Below the pieces are notes generated by a model. The model was not told where the DNA came from. It worked only from the letters and a program-made list of their open reading frames with translations, and did not search any database. A stretch of 64,000 nucleotides of DNA from the NCBI RefSeq assembly GCF_003576645.1, contig NC_044917.1, positions 21,278,405-21,342,404 of the forward strand, read 5' to 3'. The stretch is from Ipomoea triloba (Eukaryota > Streptophyta > Magnoliopsida > Solanales > Convolvulaceae). This document shows positions 21,770 through 32,390 of the stretch, piece by piece (the first letter of the stretch is position 1; every line of letters starts with the position of its first letter). Made by a program: the position numbers and the translations under genes.

Positions 21770-22737
21770 GGGAAAAGGGTCAAATACACCCCTAAACATT
21801 ATACTAAAGTGCAATTAAGCCCTTAAACTTTAAAAATGTGCAATTAAGTACTTCAATTTCATAAAATCAATTAAATAAGCACATTTAGCAGGTAACTAAA
21901 AGGTTACCGGTAACTTACCATTGTTGACCGCCATATAGACACTAAAAAAAAAGACACCGAAAGCTAAAATGGCTGCCGACGTATGTCTAATTGCCTCCTT
22001 CTCCAAGAAGCTTCTTCCTGGAGAATTGTGATTAAAATCATGTTTTATATGTGAAGGAAGAGGACCACAACAAACTGTCATCAATGGCGGTGCCAGGTGC
22101 TGTTGACCCCACCAATGGTTATTGCTCTGAAACCAAGACCTTTTAGAGTCTCAGACTTCCGTTCTCCTTGCCTCCCGCCGACGAGCCTCTCTCCATTTCC
22201 GAATATGCAATTCAATCTCCCTACTGCACTCGCCCGCTATCGCCGCTGTAGACACCTTCATTATTAACACAGCCACCGACCGGAAGCTTTCCTACTCCGA
22301 TTTCCTGTGCCGGACCAGAGCTCTCGCCGAGCTATCCGGTCCCAGTTTCTTTCTCTTGCTAGGAACGATGTCGCTTTTGTTTTATCTCCGACCTCCCTCG
22401 ACATTCCTGTTCTGTACTTCGCCCTGCTCTCTCTCGGCGTCGTCGTTTCGCCTGCCAATCTACTCTCCACTCCACTCCCTGCAACTTCCAACAAACTCCC
22501 TTCATTACCTCTAGAGACAGTTCTCCTAGACTCCTCCAGGAAGTCGCCTTCTTCAACTGAGAAAGCGATCGCCGGCGACCAGAAAGTTGAATTACTGGGT
22601 ATGGCCGGTAGATGACCGGGTATTAGGTCTGAATGCATCAAAATGATAAGTTCACGTGGTTAATTGAACTTTTTTAATGTTCGAAGGCCTAATTTCACTT
22701 TCGTATAATGTTTAGGGGTCTATTTGACCCTTTTCCC
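21770..22737. mobile_element. Pack-MULE, 968 bp
   Basis: Terminal inverted repeats of about 50 bp start GGGAAAAGGGTCAAATA, then ACCCCTAAACATTATAC, on both ends with a few mismatches. A perfect 9-bp duplication TATTTTAAT flanks it (21761-21769, 22738-22746), the Mutator-superfamily hallmark. No transposase. It carries a piece of a host-type gene (22084-22608), which makes it a Pack-MULE. Confidence 0.9.
22084..22608 (+). pseudogene. Captured 4-coumarate-CoA-ligase-like gene fragment
   Basis: The ATG at 22084 opens MAVPGAVDPTNGYCSETKTF and is then stopped. The same frame continues with SLPPADEPLSISEYAIQSP. SYSDFLCRTRALAEL follows in a second frame, and NDVAFVLSPTSLDIPVLYF then ALLSLGVVVSPANLLST (about 22371-22475) in a third. 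This is the N-terminal part of 4CL-like acyl-activating enzymes, which join CoA to aromatic or fatty acids via an adenylate. The AMP-binding signature and C-terminal domain are absent. At least two stops and two frame changes make it non-coding. The parent gene is not in the window. Confidence 0.88.
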
Positions 22738-22746
22738 TATTTTAAT

Positions 22747-23040
22747 GGTTTAAATGTGTGCAAACGGAGTGGGTGCGATAATTAAATGTCTGCGAACGGA
22801 GTGTGTGTGTCAATCAATCTAGACCATTAAAATTTATTTTATTGATGCACAAGATTTGATTTCATAATATTTTAATGGTCTAGATTGAGTAAGATTCCAA
22901 GTTGAAGTGTGTGCAAACGGTGATTAAATGTGTGCGAACGGAGTGGGTGCATCAATCAATCTAGACCATTAAAATTTATTAGATTGATGCATGAGATTTG
23001 ATCTCACAATCTCACTTAAATAGGTGATCTCATAGGAATC
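22747..23040. repeat. Older repeat unit, about two copies
   Basis: Phrases around GTGTGCAAACGGAGTGGGTG, ATCAATCTAGACCATTAAAA and CAAGATTTGAT occur twice here (22752 on and 22890 on). A third copy is split between 13255-13400 and 21709-21769 by the Tat and Pack-MULE insertions. Partial inverted symmetry (TTTTAATGGTCTAGATTGA against TCAATCTAGACCATTAAAA) suggests a MITE-like origin. Confidence 0.65.
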
Positions 23041-24699
23041 CTCCCATATATATATATATATATATACTAATAAGACGAAAAAAAAAGTTTTAGGCATATA
23101 ATGAGTAGAAAAAATGACGGTCAAATTATTAAATCAAATGGATGGTTCAAATTGTTTAGATTTATATTTTTCCTTGAGATTTTATAATTTATCCTTACTT
23201 ATATGATTATCCGTTAAATTTTTTCGTTAAATATTTTCTTTTCCATTAATATTCCGTCAACTTTTAACTTACCAATTAATTTATATAAGTAAAGTCTTAG
23301 GTTCGAACCTCATCCCAATCAAAGTTGGCATAATTGTTGAACGTATACTACGAATATGTTAGAGTATATTATTCAAAATTAAGTACCACTGTATTATTCT
23401 TATTAAATTAAATAAATTAGTGGTTACAACTAACAAAAAAATAATACATATGCATTTCTTTAATTTATAATTCGATGTCTACAATGCCTTTATTCAAAAA
23501 AAAAATTGTAACCCCTCGTCTATTCCGATAAGTTTAGGGTTCGAAAAATATTTTTTTTAGGCTATGACATTTATGAGACGATCTCTCGGTACTTCAGAAG
23601 GATTTTTATAAGTGAGACTAGTTATTGATAAGCTGCGATCTACGTACCGGTCACGAACCGTAAGAATTTTAGGAGCTGGTATTCGGACCCGATTATCCTA
23701 GGAAATGAATTATTAGACACCATACTATTATTCTTGAATTTCCTATTTAATTAAATTAGCCCATAGCAGCAAAAATTTATTTTTGATCGTATATCGTGAA
23801 ATTTCGCGGTGTACCGAACCTAGCCCAATTTTAAATTTCAGTCTGGAGTAAATTTTCGGTTTCGAAAATTATTTGAATTAAATTAGTTTCTACCGAGAAT
23901 TTATCTGTTTTAATCCCGATCAGTCTAAGCTAAGATATTTTTTAGATTCAACCATAGAAAGGTGACACTTGTCACAACTTGTTACCACATATTGGGAGAA
24001 GACTAGTCAACCAAGTGGAGTAAATATTTAAGGCAATTTTTTTCCCATTTCCCTTGTCATTGCCGAAATAAGAGAGAGGGAGAGAGTAGAGTGTGATCTT
24101 CATCTTCTTCATCAAGCTTCAAGACTCCATAGCTAGCAAGTTCTTCATAGATCTCCAAATATTCGGTAAAACTCCAATTTTATTCGGTAAATAGCTTTAT
24201 TTTCCCTCCTAGAACATGAATCTAAGTTAAGATTTCTTAAAATTATGTGTTATGATGTTGGTGGAATTTTAGGGTTTTAAGGTGAAATTGGGGAAAATCA
24301 ACTCCAAGAGTCTTCTACGAGATTAGTAACCCGGTTGAGGTAAGGAATCCCTTTAATTGGTTCAGGTTGTTTGAAACTAGATAATTGATAGCTAGGTTAT
24401 GAATTGTTGTTAACTTGTGAACATGAAAATCTATGTGATGAGAAGATTATGTCTTAGTAGTATAGTAATGATATGATAGGGATACATATGCTAAGAGGAA
24501 GGACAATTATGTATTTATGTGTGTATATATATATATATATGTGACGTGTGTGTATATGTATGTGGGTGTGTGTGTGTCGTGTAAATATATATATATAGGT
24601 GTGTGTGTGCCGAATATATATATATATATATGGTAAATGTCACATTTTGAGTATAGCTTATGGTATGTATAAACCGTAAATATATATGTTGTTAGTAAG

Positions 24700-27600
24700 A
24701 AGTGTAATGCTATGTAGTTAGGCACATGTGTTATGTAGGTAGTGTTGCACATGTGTGGACTTATAAATATTATAAGGAGGTGGTATTATCTGCATGTAAA
24801 GAATAAATGTATTTTGTGTGTTATGCCCACGTTAAGGTTGGGAAGTGTATATGTTATATGCATTGAGGTATAAATGTGTCAAGTATGATACTTATGTGAA
24901 AAATGTGGAGTTGAAGGTGTGGGATAGTTACACTTGAATTACCATTGTGAAAGGTTGTTAGTGGACTACCCAAATGTTTTGCAAAAGAAAAGGGGAATTT
25001 CTGGATTCGGTTAAAGGGGGAATTAATTTCCGAGTATTGGATTTGACCCAAGTACGTCCAAAATATTTTCAATGCAAGAAAGGAAAAGAGTAGAAAAATG
25101 TTTTCAAACCTTAGTTCTAGTAAAAGTAGTGAAGGACCTTGTTAACCTACGGGATAAAGATGGGCTTAAAGTGCCTATCCCGCATGGTAGTTATGTGTAT
25201 GATCATTCATACTGTGGGCGAAGTCTATTCGCCGAGTACTATATCACCCGGAAGGAAAAGGTATTCCTACGGGGGTGTGTACACTTAAGTATAGTCACTC
25301 TATGTTCGGGTAGGTATCGTTCTTATGAACCTAGTGAGGCTAGCTAGGAATCATTTCAACGCTCCTATAAGTTCAGGGGATCAGTATTAGACCGAGCGAT
25401 GACCACTGAACCCGAGTTCAACGATCCAAGTGGTCAAAAGTGGAGAAAGAACTCCAAAGGCCTCACACTTTCTATCTAGGACCAAGTAAAATTTTGAAAT
25501 GTTAATGTAGTTATGCTGTAGCTACGGGAAAGAGAGATGTGACAATTATTTAAGTACCCAAAGGTTGTGGTGATCTCTCTCTTTGAAAAGTGAAAAGTGA
25601 TGAGAATTTCATTTTGAGGGAAAGGTTTTTCAACTAAAGTGATTACGAGTAAAATGTGTGATTTATGTTTTCCATTATTCACTAGTATGCTTACTTGTTT
25701 AACAATACGTTCTTTGGGTAAGTAAATAATTATCAATTGACCTCGTCAAGAAGGAAATGGTTCGGGATGGTATTGAATTTTGCCTATTGTGTGTGCAAGT
25801 TGCTATTTATAACTGTTGCAGGTAGAATCTCTGCCGATGAGTAAGGTATAGGGTGTCCATGCAATAATTTTACAAAACCTTTATTTAGTTTTGAATAACC
25901 CGCGGATATCCTTACTTAGCCGTCGTGCTAACTGCACTTCACTGTGTTCCTAACAGATGCAATCTAGTGTCAGTTCCTGTAGCCCGGTGAACTCCGAAAG
26001 TTCACCGGAGTATGTTTGTGAGGGCATGGATTACGACATGTACATACAGATGATGGAGGGTGAAGACCCATACGCACCTGGTTATGCTCCAATAGCTCCC
26101 ACCAATCCAGATACTCCTGTAGCTCTGTCGGCCCCTTTTGTTTCTTGCCCTATTATGGATGAGATCCAGGCTACTTATGGCTTTTACCCCATAGAGCCTT
26201 TAGATGGTAGCGATCCCCTTGAGTTCATAGTGCACTACCCCTACTCTTGGGACCCTAGCCCTCGGGACGTTTGGGAGGAATGGTCGATGGTCATAACCAC
26301 CTCTCGGTTTTTGGACCATATCACCTGGTATGAGGGGGAGTGGCACCTGGTTTGGGGAGAGTTCACCTGCCCCNAAGTGTAATGCTATGTAGTTAGGCAC
26401 ATGTGTTATGTAGGTAGTGTTGCACATGTGTGGACTTATAAATATTATAAGGAGGTGGTATTATCTGCATGTAAAGAATAAATGTATTTTGTGTGTTATG
26501 CCCACGTTAAGGTTGGGAAGTGTATATGTTATATGCATTGAGGTATAAATGTGTCAAGTATGATACTTATGTGAAAAATGTGGAGTTGAAGGTGTGGGAT
26601 AGTTACACTTGAATTACCATTGTGAAAGGTTGTTAGTGGACTACCCAAATGTTTTGCAAAAGAAAAGGGGAATTTCTGGATTCGGTTAAAGGGGGAATTA
26701 ATTTCCGAGTATTGGATTTGACCCAAGTACGTCCAAAATATTTTCAATGCAAGAAAGGAAAAGAGTAGAAAAATGTTTTCAAACCTTAGTTCTAGTAAAA
26801 GTAGTGAAGGACCTTGTTAACCTACGGGATAAAGATGGGCTTAAAGTGCCTATCCCGCATGGTAGTTATGTGTATGATCATTCATACTGTGGGCGAAGTC
26901 TATTCGCCGAGTACTATATCACCCGGAAGGAAAAGGTATTCCTACGGGGGTGTGTACACTTAAGTATAGTCACTCTATGTTCGGGTAGGTATCGTTCTTA
27001 TGAACCTAGTGAGGCTAGCTAGGAATCATTTCAACGCTCCTATAAGTTCAGGGGATCAGTATTAGACCGAGCGATGACCACTGAACCCGAGTTCAACGAT
27101 CCAAGTGGTCAAAAGTGGAGAAAGAACTCCAAAGGCCTCACACTTTCTATCTAGGACCAAGTAAAATTTTGAAATGTTAATGTAGTTATGCTGTAGCTAC
27201 GGGAAAGAGAGATGTGACAATTATTTAAGTACCCAAAGGTTGTGGTGATCTCTCTCTTTGAAAAGTGAAAAGTGATGAGAATTTCATTTTGAGGGAAAGG
27301 TTTTTCAACTAAAGTGATTACGAGTAAAATGTGTGATTTATGTTTTCCATTATTCACTAGTATGCTTACTTGTTTAACAATACGTTCTTTGGGTAAGTAA
27401 ATAATTATCAATTGACCTCGTCAAGAAGGAAATGGTTCGGGATGGTATTGAATTTTGCCTATTGTGTGTGCAAGTTGCTATTTATAACTGTTGCAGGTAG
27501 AATCTCTGCCGATGAGTAAGGTATAGGGTGTCCATGCAATAATTTTACAAAACCTTTATTTAGTTTTGAATAACCCGCGGATATCCTTACTTAGCCGTCG

Positions 27601-28092
27601 TGCTAACTGCACTTCACTGTGTTCCTAACAGATGCAATCTAGTGTCAGTTCCTGTAGCCCGGTGAACTCCGAAAGTTCACCGGAGTATGTTTGTGAGGGC
27701 ATGGATTACGACATGTACATACAGATGATGGAGGGTGAAGACCCATACGCACCTGGTTATGCTCCAATAGCTCCCACCAATCCAGATACTCCTGTAGCTC
27801 TGTCGGCCCCTTTTGTTTCTTGCCCTATTATGGATGAGATCCAGGCTACTTATGGCTTTTACCCCATAGAGCCTTTAGATGGTAGCGATCCCCTTGAGTT
27901 CATAGTGCACTACCCCTACTCTTGGGACCCTAGCCCTCGGGACGTTTGGGAGGAATGGTCGATGGTCATAACCACCTCTCGGTTTTTGGACCATATCACC
28001 TGGTATGAGGGGGAGTGGCACCTGGTTTGGGGAGAGTTCACCTGCCCCNTGAGGGGGAGTGGCACCTGGTTTGGGGAGAGTTCACCTGCCCC
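24700..28092. repeat. 1,675-bp exact-looking duplication bounded by single Ns
   Basis: 24700-26373 recurs at 26375-28048 with no difference I could see. The joint at 26374 is a single N. A second N at 28049 is followed by 43 bases (28050-28092) that repeat 28006-28048. Both copies end at the same CACCTGCCCC. This is what unmerged overlapping contig ends joined by an N would look like, so the true sequence is probably single copy. Confidence 0.85.
25957..26373 (+). CDS. Unrecognised ORF in the solo-LTR-like insertion
   Basis: It starts at ATG 25957 (MQSSVSSCSPVNSESSPEYV) and encodes an acidic, Pro- and Tyr-rich protein of about 140 residues, with GMDYDMYIQMMEGEDPYAPG near the N terminus and aromatic-rich HYPYSWDPSPRDVWEEW later. 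No known domain recognised. The N at 26374 interrupts it. The second copy (27632 on) also runs into an N, after which the frame continues about six codons to a stop near 28110. Its place inside a probable LTR suggests a small accessory frame or a chance ORF. Confidence 0.4.
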
Positions 28093-28232
28093 GTGTACCG
28101 CATGATGGACTAGATGTCGAGTCCTTGGGAGTTTTTGTGTACATACTTTTTGTAGCCTTAGTGATGGCTAAGCATAACTAGTTGGGTCGTAGTTGAATCT
28201 AAATCTGTATTTTGGCCCGAGGGGCAAACTCA

Positions 28233-28276
<44 letters not shown>

Positions 28277-29060
28277 TGCAAAAATGTATATTTTGCTTAG
28301 TTAAGTTTTTCAGCTGATATGTATAAAAGTGCTTAAGTATCTGTTGGGTGGCTGTTGTGGTTAGAAGAGTTTCCTTTTTGCCTGTGCACCTAGAGTGAGG
28401 TTTATCGCAAAATGATAGAACACTCTCTCTAGGTGTGGCGGTAACTCCCTCGAATGTACGGGAAGGTAGGTCCGGGGTGTTACAAAAATATTCACTATCA
28501 AAAAATTTAAAAAGAGATAATTTCATTAATTATACTATCTATGTTTTCTACAATGCAAAGATTCCGTAACTTCAAATTTATTAATTAATTATATTCACTA
28601 TATTGTTCATTGTTTTCTTTTTACACTATCCTGTAATTAAATATCAAAGTTATACTACAAAATAATGTTATATATTTATTTACCAAGTATTATGTTAATA
28701 ACATGGAAATTAAAAAACAAAAGTTTGAAGCTAAGTCAATTATATATAACTACTTAGGGAGGATTTGTTGACAAAGAAGACATTCAAATAACCCAATAAA
28801 TTGATTTAAAACTCATTATAAAAAATGTCAATGTAGGGCAATAGAACATTGTGACACACTTGATGCATTTTTACAACATTTCTGAAATTAATCTTTCAAA
28901 TTCAGAAAATAAAGAAATTTAAAAAGTAACTACCGTTGCAGCATTTATTAATCTTGCATGTATAATACTTATTGTGCATTCTTTAAATATATTAGAAGTA
29001 ATATAAATTTACAATTCATTTTATTTTCTACCATCAACTTGCTTGGATTAAAGACAAAAT

Positions 29061-29792
29061 CAATGTCAATCTTGACAACAAAAATAATTGGTATATAGGA
29101 TTCGATGTAGCCAATGTTTAAAAATGTTTATGCACAAAGTGGCAAACAATTTAATTGCATGCATTGTGATGAAAAGGCAGTAGCGGGTACTCCAAGATTA
29201 GCATCAAATCAACAAAAAAATTTACAAAAAGAAATGCACATACACACAAAACCAAGTACTACACTCATTCATACTAATTCAAAAAATATGAACTTCAAAA
29301 TAACATGTGCAAAATGGATATAGAAACTATTGATGAAACTAGACATATTGTAAATGAGTATTCTAACTATCTGCAAAGTTATTGTTGTTACTATCAAGTA
29401 AACAAGTTATGAAATTAGAACAAAATGTACTACTCATTAACTTTCTACAAATATAATAAATATTAATATTTTGTTCAATACTTTCACATGAGAATGCACG
29501 ACACACATCTCACAGCACATGAAACATATAGGGGGGAAAACTACCACTGCTAAATATCAATAGGCGTTTGCAAGATCAAGAGTTCATAGTACAATTAAGA
29601 TCTCAGTCATATATACAAACACAACGAGACAAATCCACAACTTCCTACATCTTAATCTCATTGCATCACGCTGCCCTCTATACTACCACAATAACTCAAT
29701 TGCACATGACACATTACCAAATACCAATAAAAAAACAAGTACTGAAGATAAAGACAATGACAATGCTACCCGAAAGAGAATTAAAAAGACTT
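29061..29792 (+). pseudogene. Remnant of a Helitron-carried protein, possibly RPA-like
   Basis: WYIGFDVANV (about 29090) and, after a stop and frame change, QFNCMHCDEKAVAGTPR (about 29148-29200) look like a Cys-rich zinc-binding end of a replication-protein-A-type OB protein, which plant Helitrons often carry. Further right, STEDKDNDNATRKRIKKT ends in a stop at 29792, an acidic then basic tail. A similar tail is visible on the minus strand of the Helitron at 56827-58361 (about 57195-57120). Several stops; not functional. The RPA link is an inference from composition. Confidence 0.4.
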
Positions 29793-30082
29793 AGATAAAT
29801 TCAAACAAAAAAGTAGTATTTATTTATACTATCATTTTTAGACTAAGTATTTATATTAGTGTTTTTAAAAAAATGCAAACATTTATTTTAGTTACAATTA
29901 TAATCAATCTCTCATATATTATCTTGCATTCATAAACCTTGAATTACCGATTTAAATAAACAAATGCAACATTCAATTACATATGCATGAACATCTCCTA
30001 TATAATCTTGCATTGATATACTTTAAAATACCTATTTAAAAATAACATTGGGCATTATCTCGCAATGCGTGTGAAAAACTAG

Positions 30083-30198
30083 TGTGTGTATATATATATA
30101 TATATATATGTATACATATGTATATATACATACATATATATATGTATACATATNATACATACATATATGTATACATATATATATATGTATACATATGT

Positions 30199-30249
<51 letters not shown>
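30083..30249. repeat. TA/TATG/TACA microsatellite with one N
   Basis: Alternating (TA)n and ATGTATACAT units about 165 bp long start directly after the Helitron end. Position 30154 is N, probably another assembly joint in a hard repeat. Confidence 0.9.
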
Positions 30250-30255
<6 letters not shown>

Positions 30256-30257
30256 AT

Positions 30258-30890
30258 ATGCCTAGATCAATGGTTCTAAAAAAAAAAAAGCGCTTCTAAT
30301 CTACATAGCGCCATCTTCTCTAGACTCCAATAAACCATCTCTGATTTGCTGTCTTTGCATTTAGTTCAAATCATGGAAGACACAAAATTTTCTTCTGGAA
30401 GGCACAACAGTAGTGTACACTGAAAAGCACAATAATGTGCTCTTGAAAAATAATATGCACTTCAAAAGCACAATAATGTGCTCTAGAAGGCTGAATAATG
30501 TGCACTCTAAGGCAAAAATAATATGCACTTCGAAGACACAACAATGTGCTCTTAGGGGCACAACAATATGCTCTGCAATACTCAATAATGTGCTTTGGAG
30601 GCTCAATAATGTGCACTGGAAGACACATCAGTGTGCTCTGAACGGCACATCAGTGTAATCTGAAGGCACAACATTGTGCTCTGAAGGGTACAACATTGTG
30701 CTTTGTAAGAAAGAAAAAATGCACTGAAAGACAAAAAAAAAAAAAACTACTTACACAAAATTTCCATAATCCCACCGCGTTTTTTTAAATAGCTTCATTC
30801 TAGACCCTTGATTTGGAATGGATCAATGGATGAGATTAAACCCTATTTTTCACCTAAGGTAAGCTTTTCACCTGATCCGCGTTATATATA
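30258..30890. mobile_element. Probable TIR element with internal hairpin minisatellite
   Basis: The edges carry loosely inverted motifs (GATCAATGG near 30268 against TGGATCAATGG near 30817, and AAAGCGC against GCGTTTTTTT), around a minisatellite at 30410-30715. The organisation resembles 7871-8751. Ends are not crisp and no target duplication can be read. Confidence 0.4.
30410..30715. repeat. About 24-bp minisatellite, each unit self-complementary
   Basis: About 12 units follow the pattern GGCACAATAATGTGCTCTGA. GCACA and TGTGC within a unit pair with each other, so each repeat can form a small hairpin. Open frames on both strands here are by-products of the repeat. Confidence 0.85.
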
Positions 30891-30904
30891 CATACATACA
30901 TACA

Positions 30905-31310
30905 TAAATTTCATAAATTTCACTTTTAGTACTCGACTGGTATCGTCACATTTAGTACTCGACTGGTATCGTCACATTTAGTCTTTCTTTTTAAATTTTG
31001 CCTGTCACAATAATTGGCTTTCCATTTAAATCTTTATGTTCTTACTATTTATTTGTTTAATAAATGAGCCTAACATGTAATTTATCATTCAATTAAAATA
31101 GTTTACAATGGGAAGAGAGAAATTACATGTTGGGGAAGAGATTAGAGTGATAAAATTACATGTTAGCCATGTTTATTAAATATGGAATGACAAAAATTTA
31201 ATTGGAAGACTAATTGTGGGAAACAAATGAAACTCAAAATTGCAATAAGATCAAATTAAAAGAGTATGATTAAATGTGTCGATAAAGACACAATAACTTA
31301 TGACTAAAAG
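30905..31310. mobile_element. Worn foldback MITE
   Basis: The left part TTTCACTTTTAGTACTCG and TCGTCACATTTAGT is matched in inverse by ATTAAATGTGTCGATAAAG and ACTAAAAGTAAAATC at the right. A 26-bp unit GTACTCGACTGGTATCGTCA is tandemly duplicated at 30929-30980. No coding content. Confidence 0.5.
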
Positions 31311-31332
31311 TAAAATCTTCTTTATATATAAT

Positions 31333-31924
31333 TGATAATGTAAATACGACAGAAGACAACGAAATACGATTGTGTTATTAATACTGAATCCAACATCTAC
31401 CAGTTACATAAGATACGACCTCCGAATAGTTCAAACTAATCTAAGGGTCGGGAGTGTGGATGAATTCAGTATGGCAGCTCGGTCAATGTGGCAGTGGGCC
31501 TTAGGTTCCCGAGCTCCTAGCTATGTAGAGAAAATAGCTAAAAGCCCCTCTCTTCATAATTAATGCGGTATTTATAGCTAGGAGAAAGAGACAAATTCCA
31601 CATTTCCGGCATGATGAGCACATGGGGCTCATGCAAAACTAGGTTATGAGGCGGAAGTAGAACCGCACACGTGTTGCAAATGCTTCCTAAGACACAGATG
31701 CGATCCCATAAGAAAAGGTCGCTAGGTCGATCTTGGTCCAAGGTAGTCATTGGGTCGGGGACGACATTCACGTCTAAGGTAGGCCCAGCCTAGGAGGCCC
31801 GGTAATATATGAGGTCGGGAAGGATAGTCAATCGGGTCTGATTAGGTCGGCTTGTTCACAGTGTGTACCAAGGATCAAATACCGATCACTGTATATCATA
31901 GTTCCTGGGGAATAATCCCCATCA
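31333..31924 (-). repeat. 3' LTR of the second Tat element
   Basis: Plus-strand edges are TGATAATG and CCCCATCA, so on the minus strand the LTR begins TGATGGGGATTATTCCCC, a near parallel to TGATAGGAAATATCCTCC of the first element. A minus-strand TATA-like CTATAAATACC lies at about 31570-31580. A G-rich tract (AGGGGGGCTACC on minus) abuts at 31925-31936 as a probable polypurine tract. Confidence 0.75.
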
Positions 31925-32141
31925 GGTAGCCCCCCTAGCTGGGAGTACGACGACGACCTGAGAGGAGCGGTTCGAGCTAACAACAAAAACGCCACACTCT
32001 AGCACGGATCGGGTGTCGCGCGGGTGCATGGGGAAGCGGCAGATCATCGCATGCCCTTGGGACATGTGTCAACCAGCTGGACTCCCTTGGGATGCGAGTT
32101 GCCATTTTGGAAAAATAGTTCGCCTTCCCCTAGCCTTTCCC

Positions 32142-32149
32142 TATAAATA
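32142..32149 (+). promoter_or_regulatory. TATA box before the second antisense ORF
   Basis: CCCTATAAATAGGGCC lies about 240 bp before the ATG at 32391. The counterpart in the first Tat copy is at 20913-20920. Confidence 0.55.
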
Positions 32150-32390
32150 GGGCCTCCCCAAGGGCCCTATCTCACGCTACATATCGCATATGAGACTAGA
32201 GCCTCCCGTGCATACACACTACGAAGCCAAGGATCCAGCATATGCTTTCTCATCGAGCACCCAAACTCGATACGATAAGAAATTTATTTTGGCATGCACA
32301 ATTATTATTTACTTTAATTGCCCGTTGCCCTCTGCCTTATTCCCGGGCCTCCAGACTAAAAAGTCCTCCCTTAACCTATAGGGATAAAAC

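Larger units (their letters stand above)
23507..28484. mobile_element. Solo-LTR-like insertion inside the Helitron
   Basis: It starts TGTAACCCCTCG and ends GGGGTGTTACA, so has TG...CA ends with short inverted repeats. A 5-bp AAAAT flanks both sides (23502-23506, 28485-28489), and the Helitron copy at 62555 is continuous across this site. After removing the suspect duplicated sequence it is about 3.25 kb. Ends, size and duplication fit a long gypsy LTR of Tekay/Del type. No gag or pol. It includes TA-rich microsatellites at 24525-24640 and 28235-28274. Confidence 0.65.
23060..30082 (+). mobile_element. Helitron, non-autonomous, split by a long insertion
   Basis: The left end is worn into (TA)n but continues TACTAATAAGACG and then GTAGAAAAAATGACGGTCAA, as in the copies at 58361 (minus) and 62555. 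The right end has the hairpin-like CGCAATGCG, then TGTGAAAAACTAG followed by T, the Helitron 3' pattern (hairpin then CTAG, next base T). Without the insertion at 23507-28484 it is about 2.0 kb. It retains remnants near 29060-29792 of a protein-coding end. Confidence 0.85.

Noticed and set aside
24700..28048. Duplicated genes as a real recent segmental duplication
   Set aside because: Single Ns at both joints and a repeated 43-bp overlap make an assembly artefact more likely.
30361..30658. Open frames on both strands in the minisatellite
   Set aside because: Repeat-derived and open in several frames at once.
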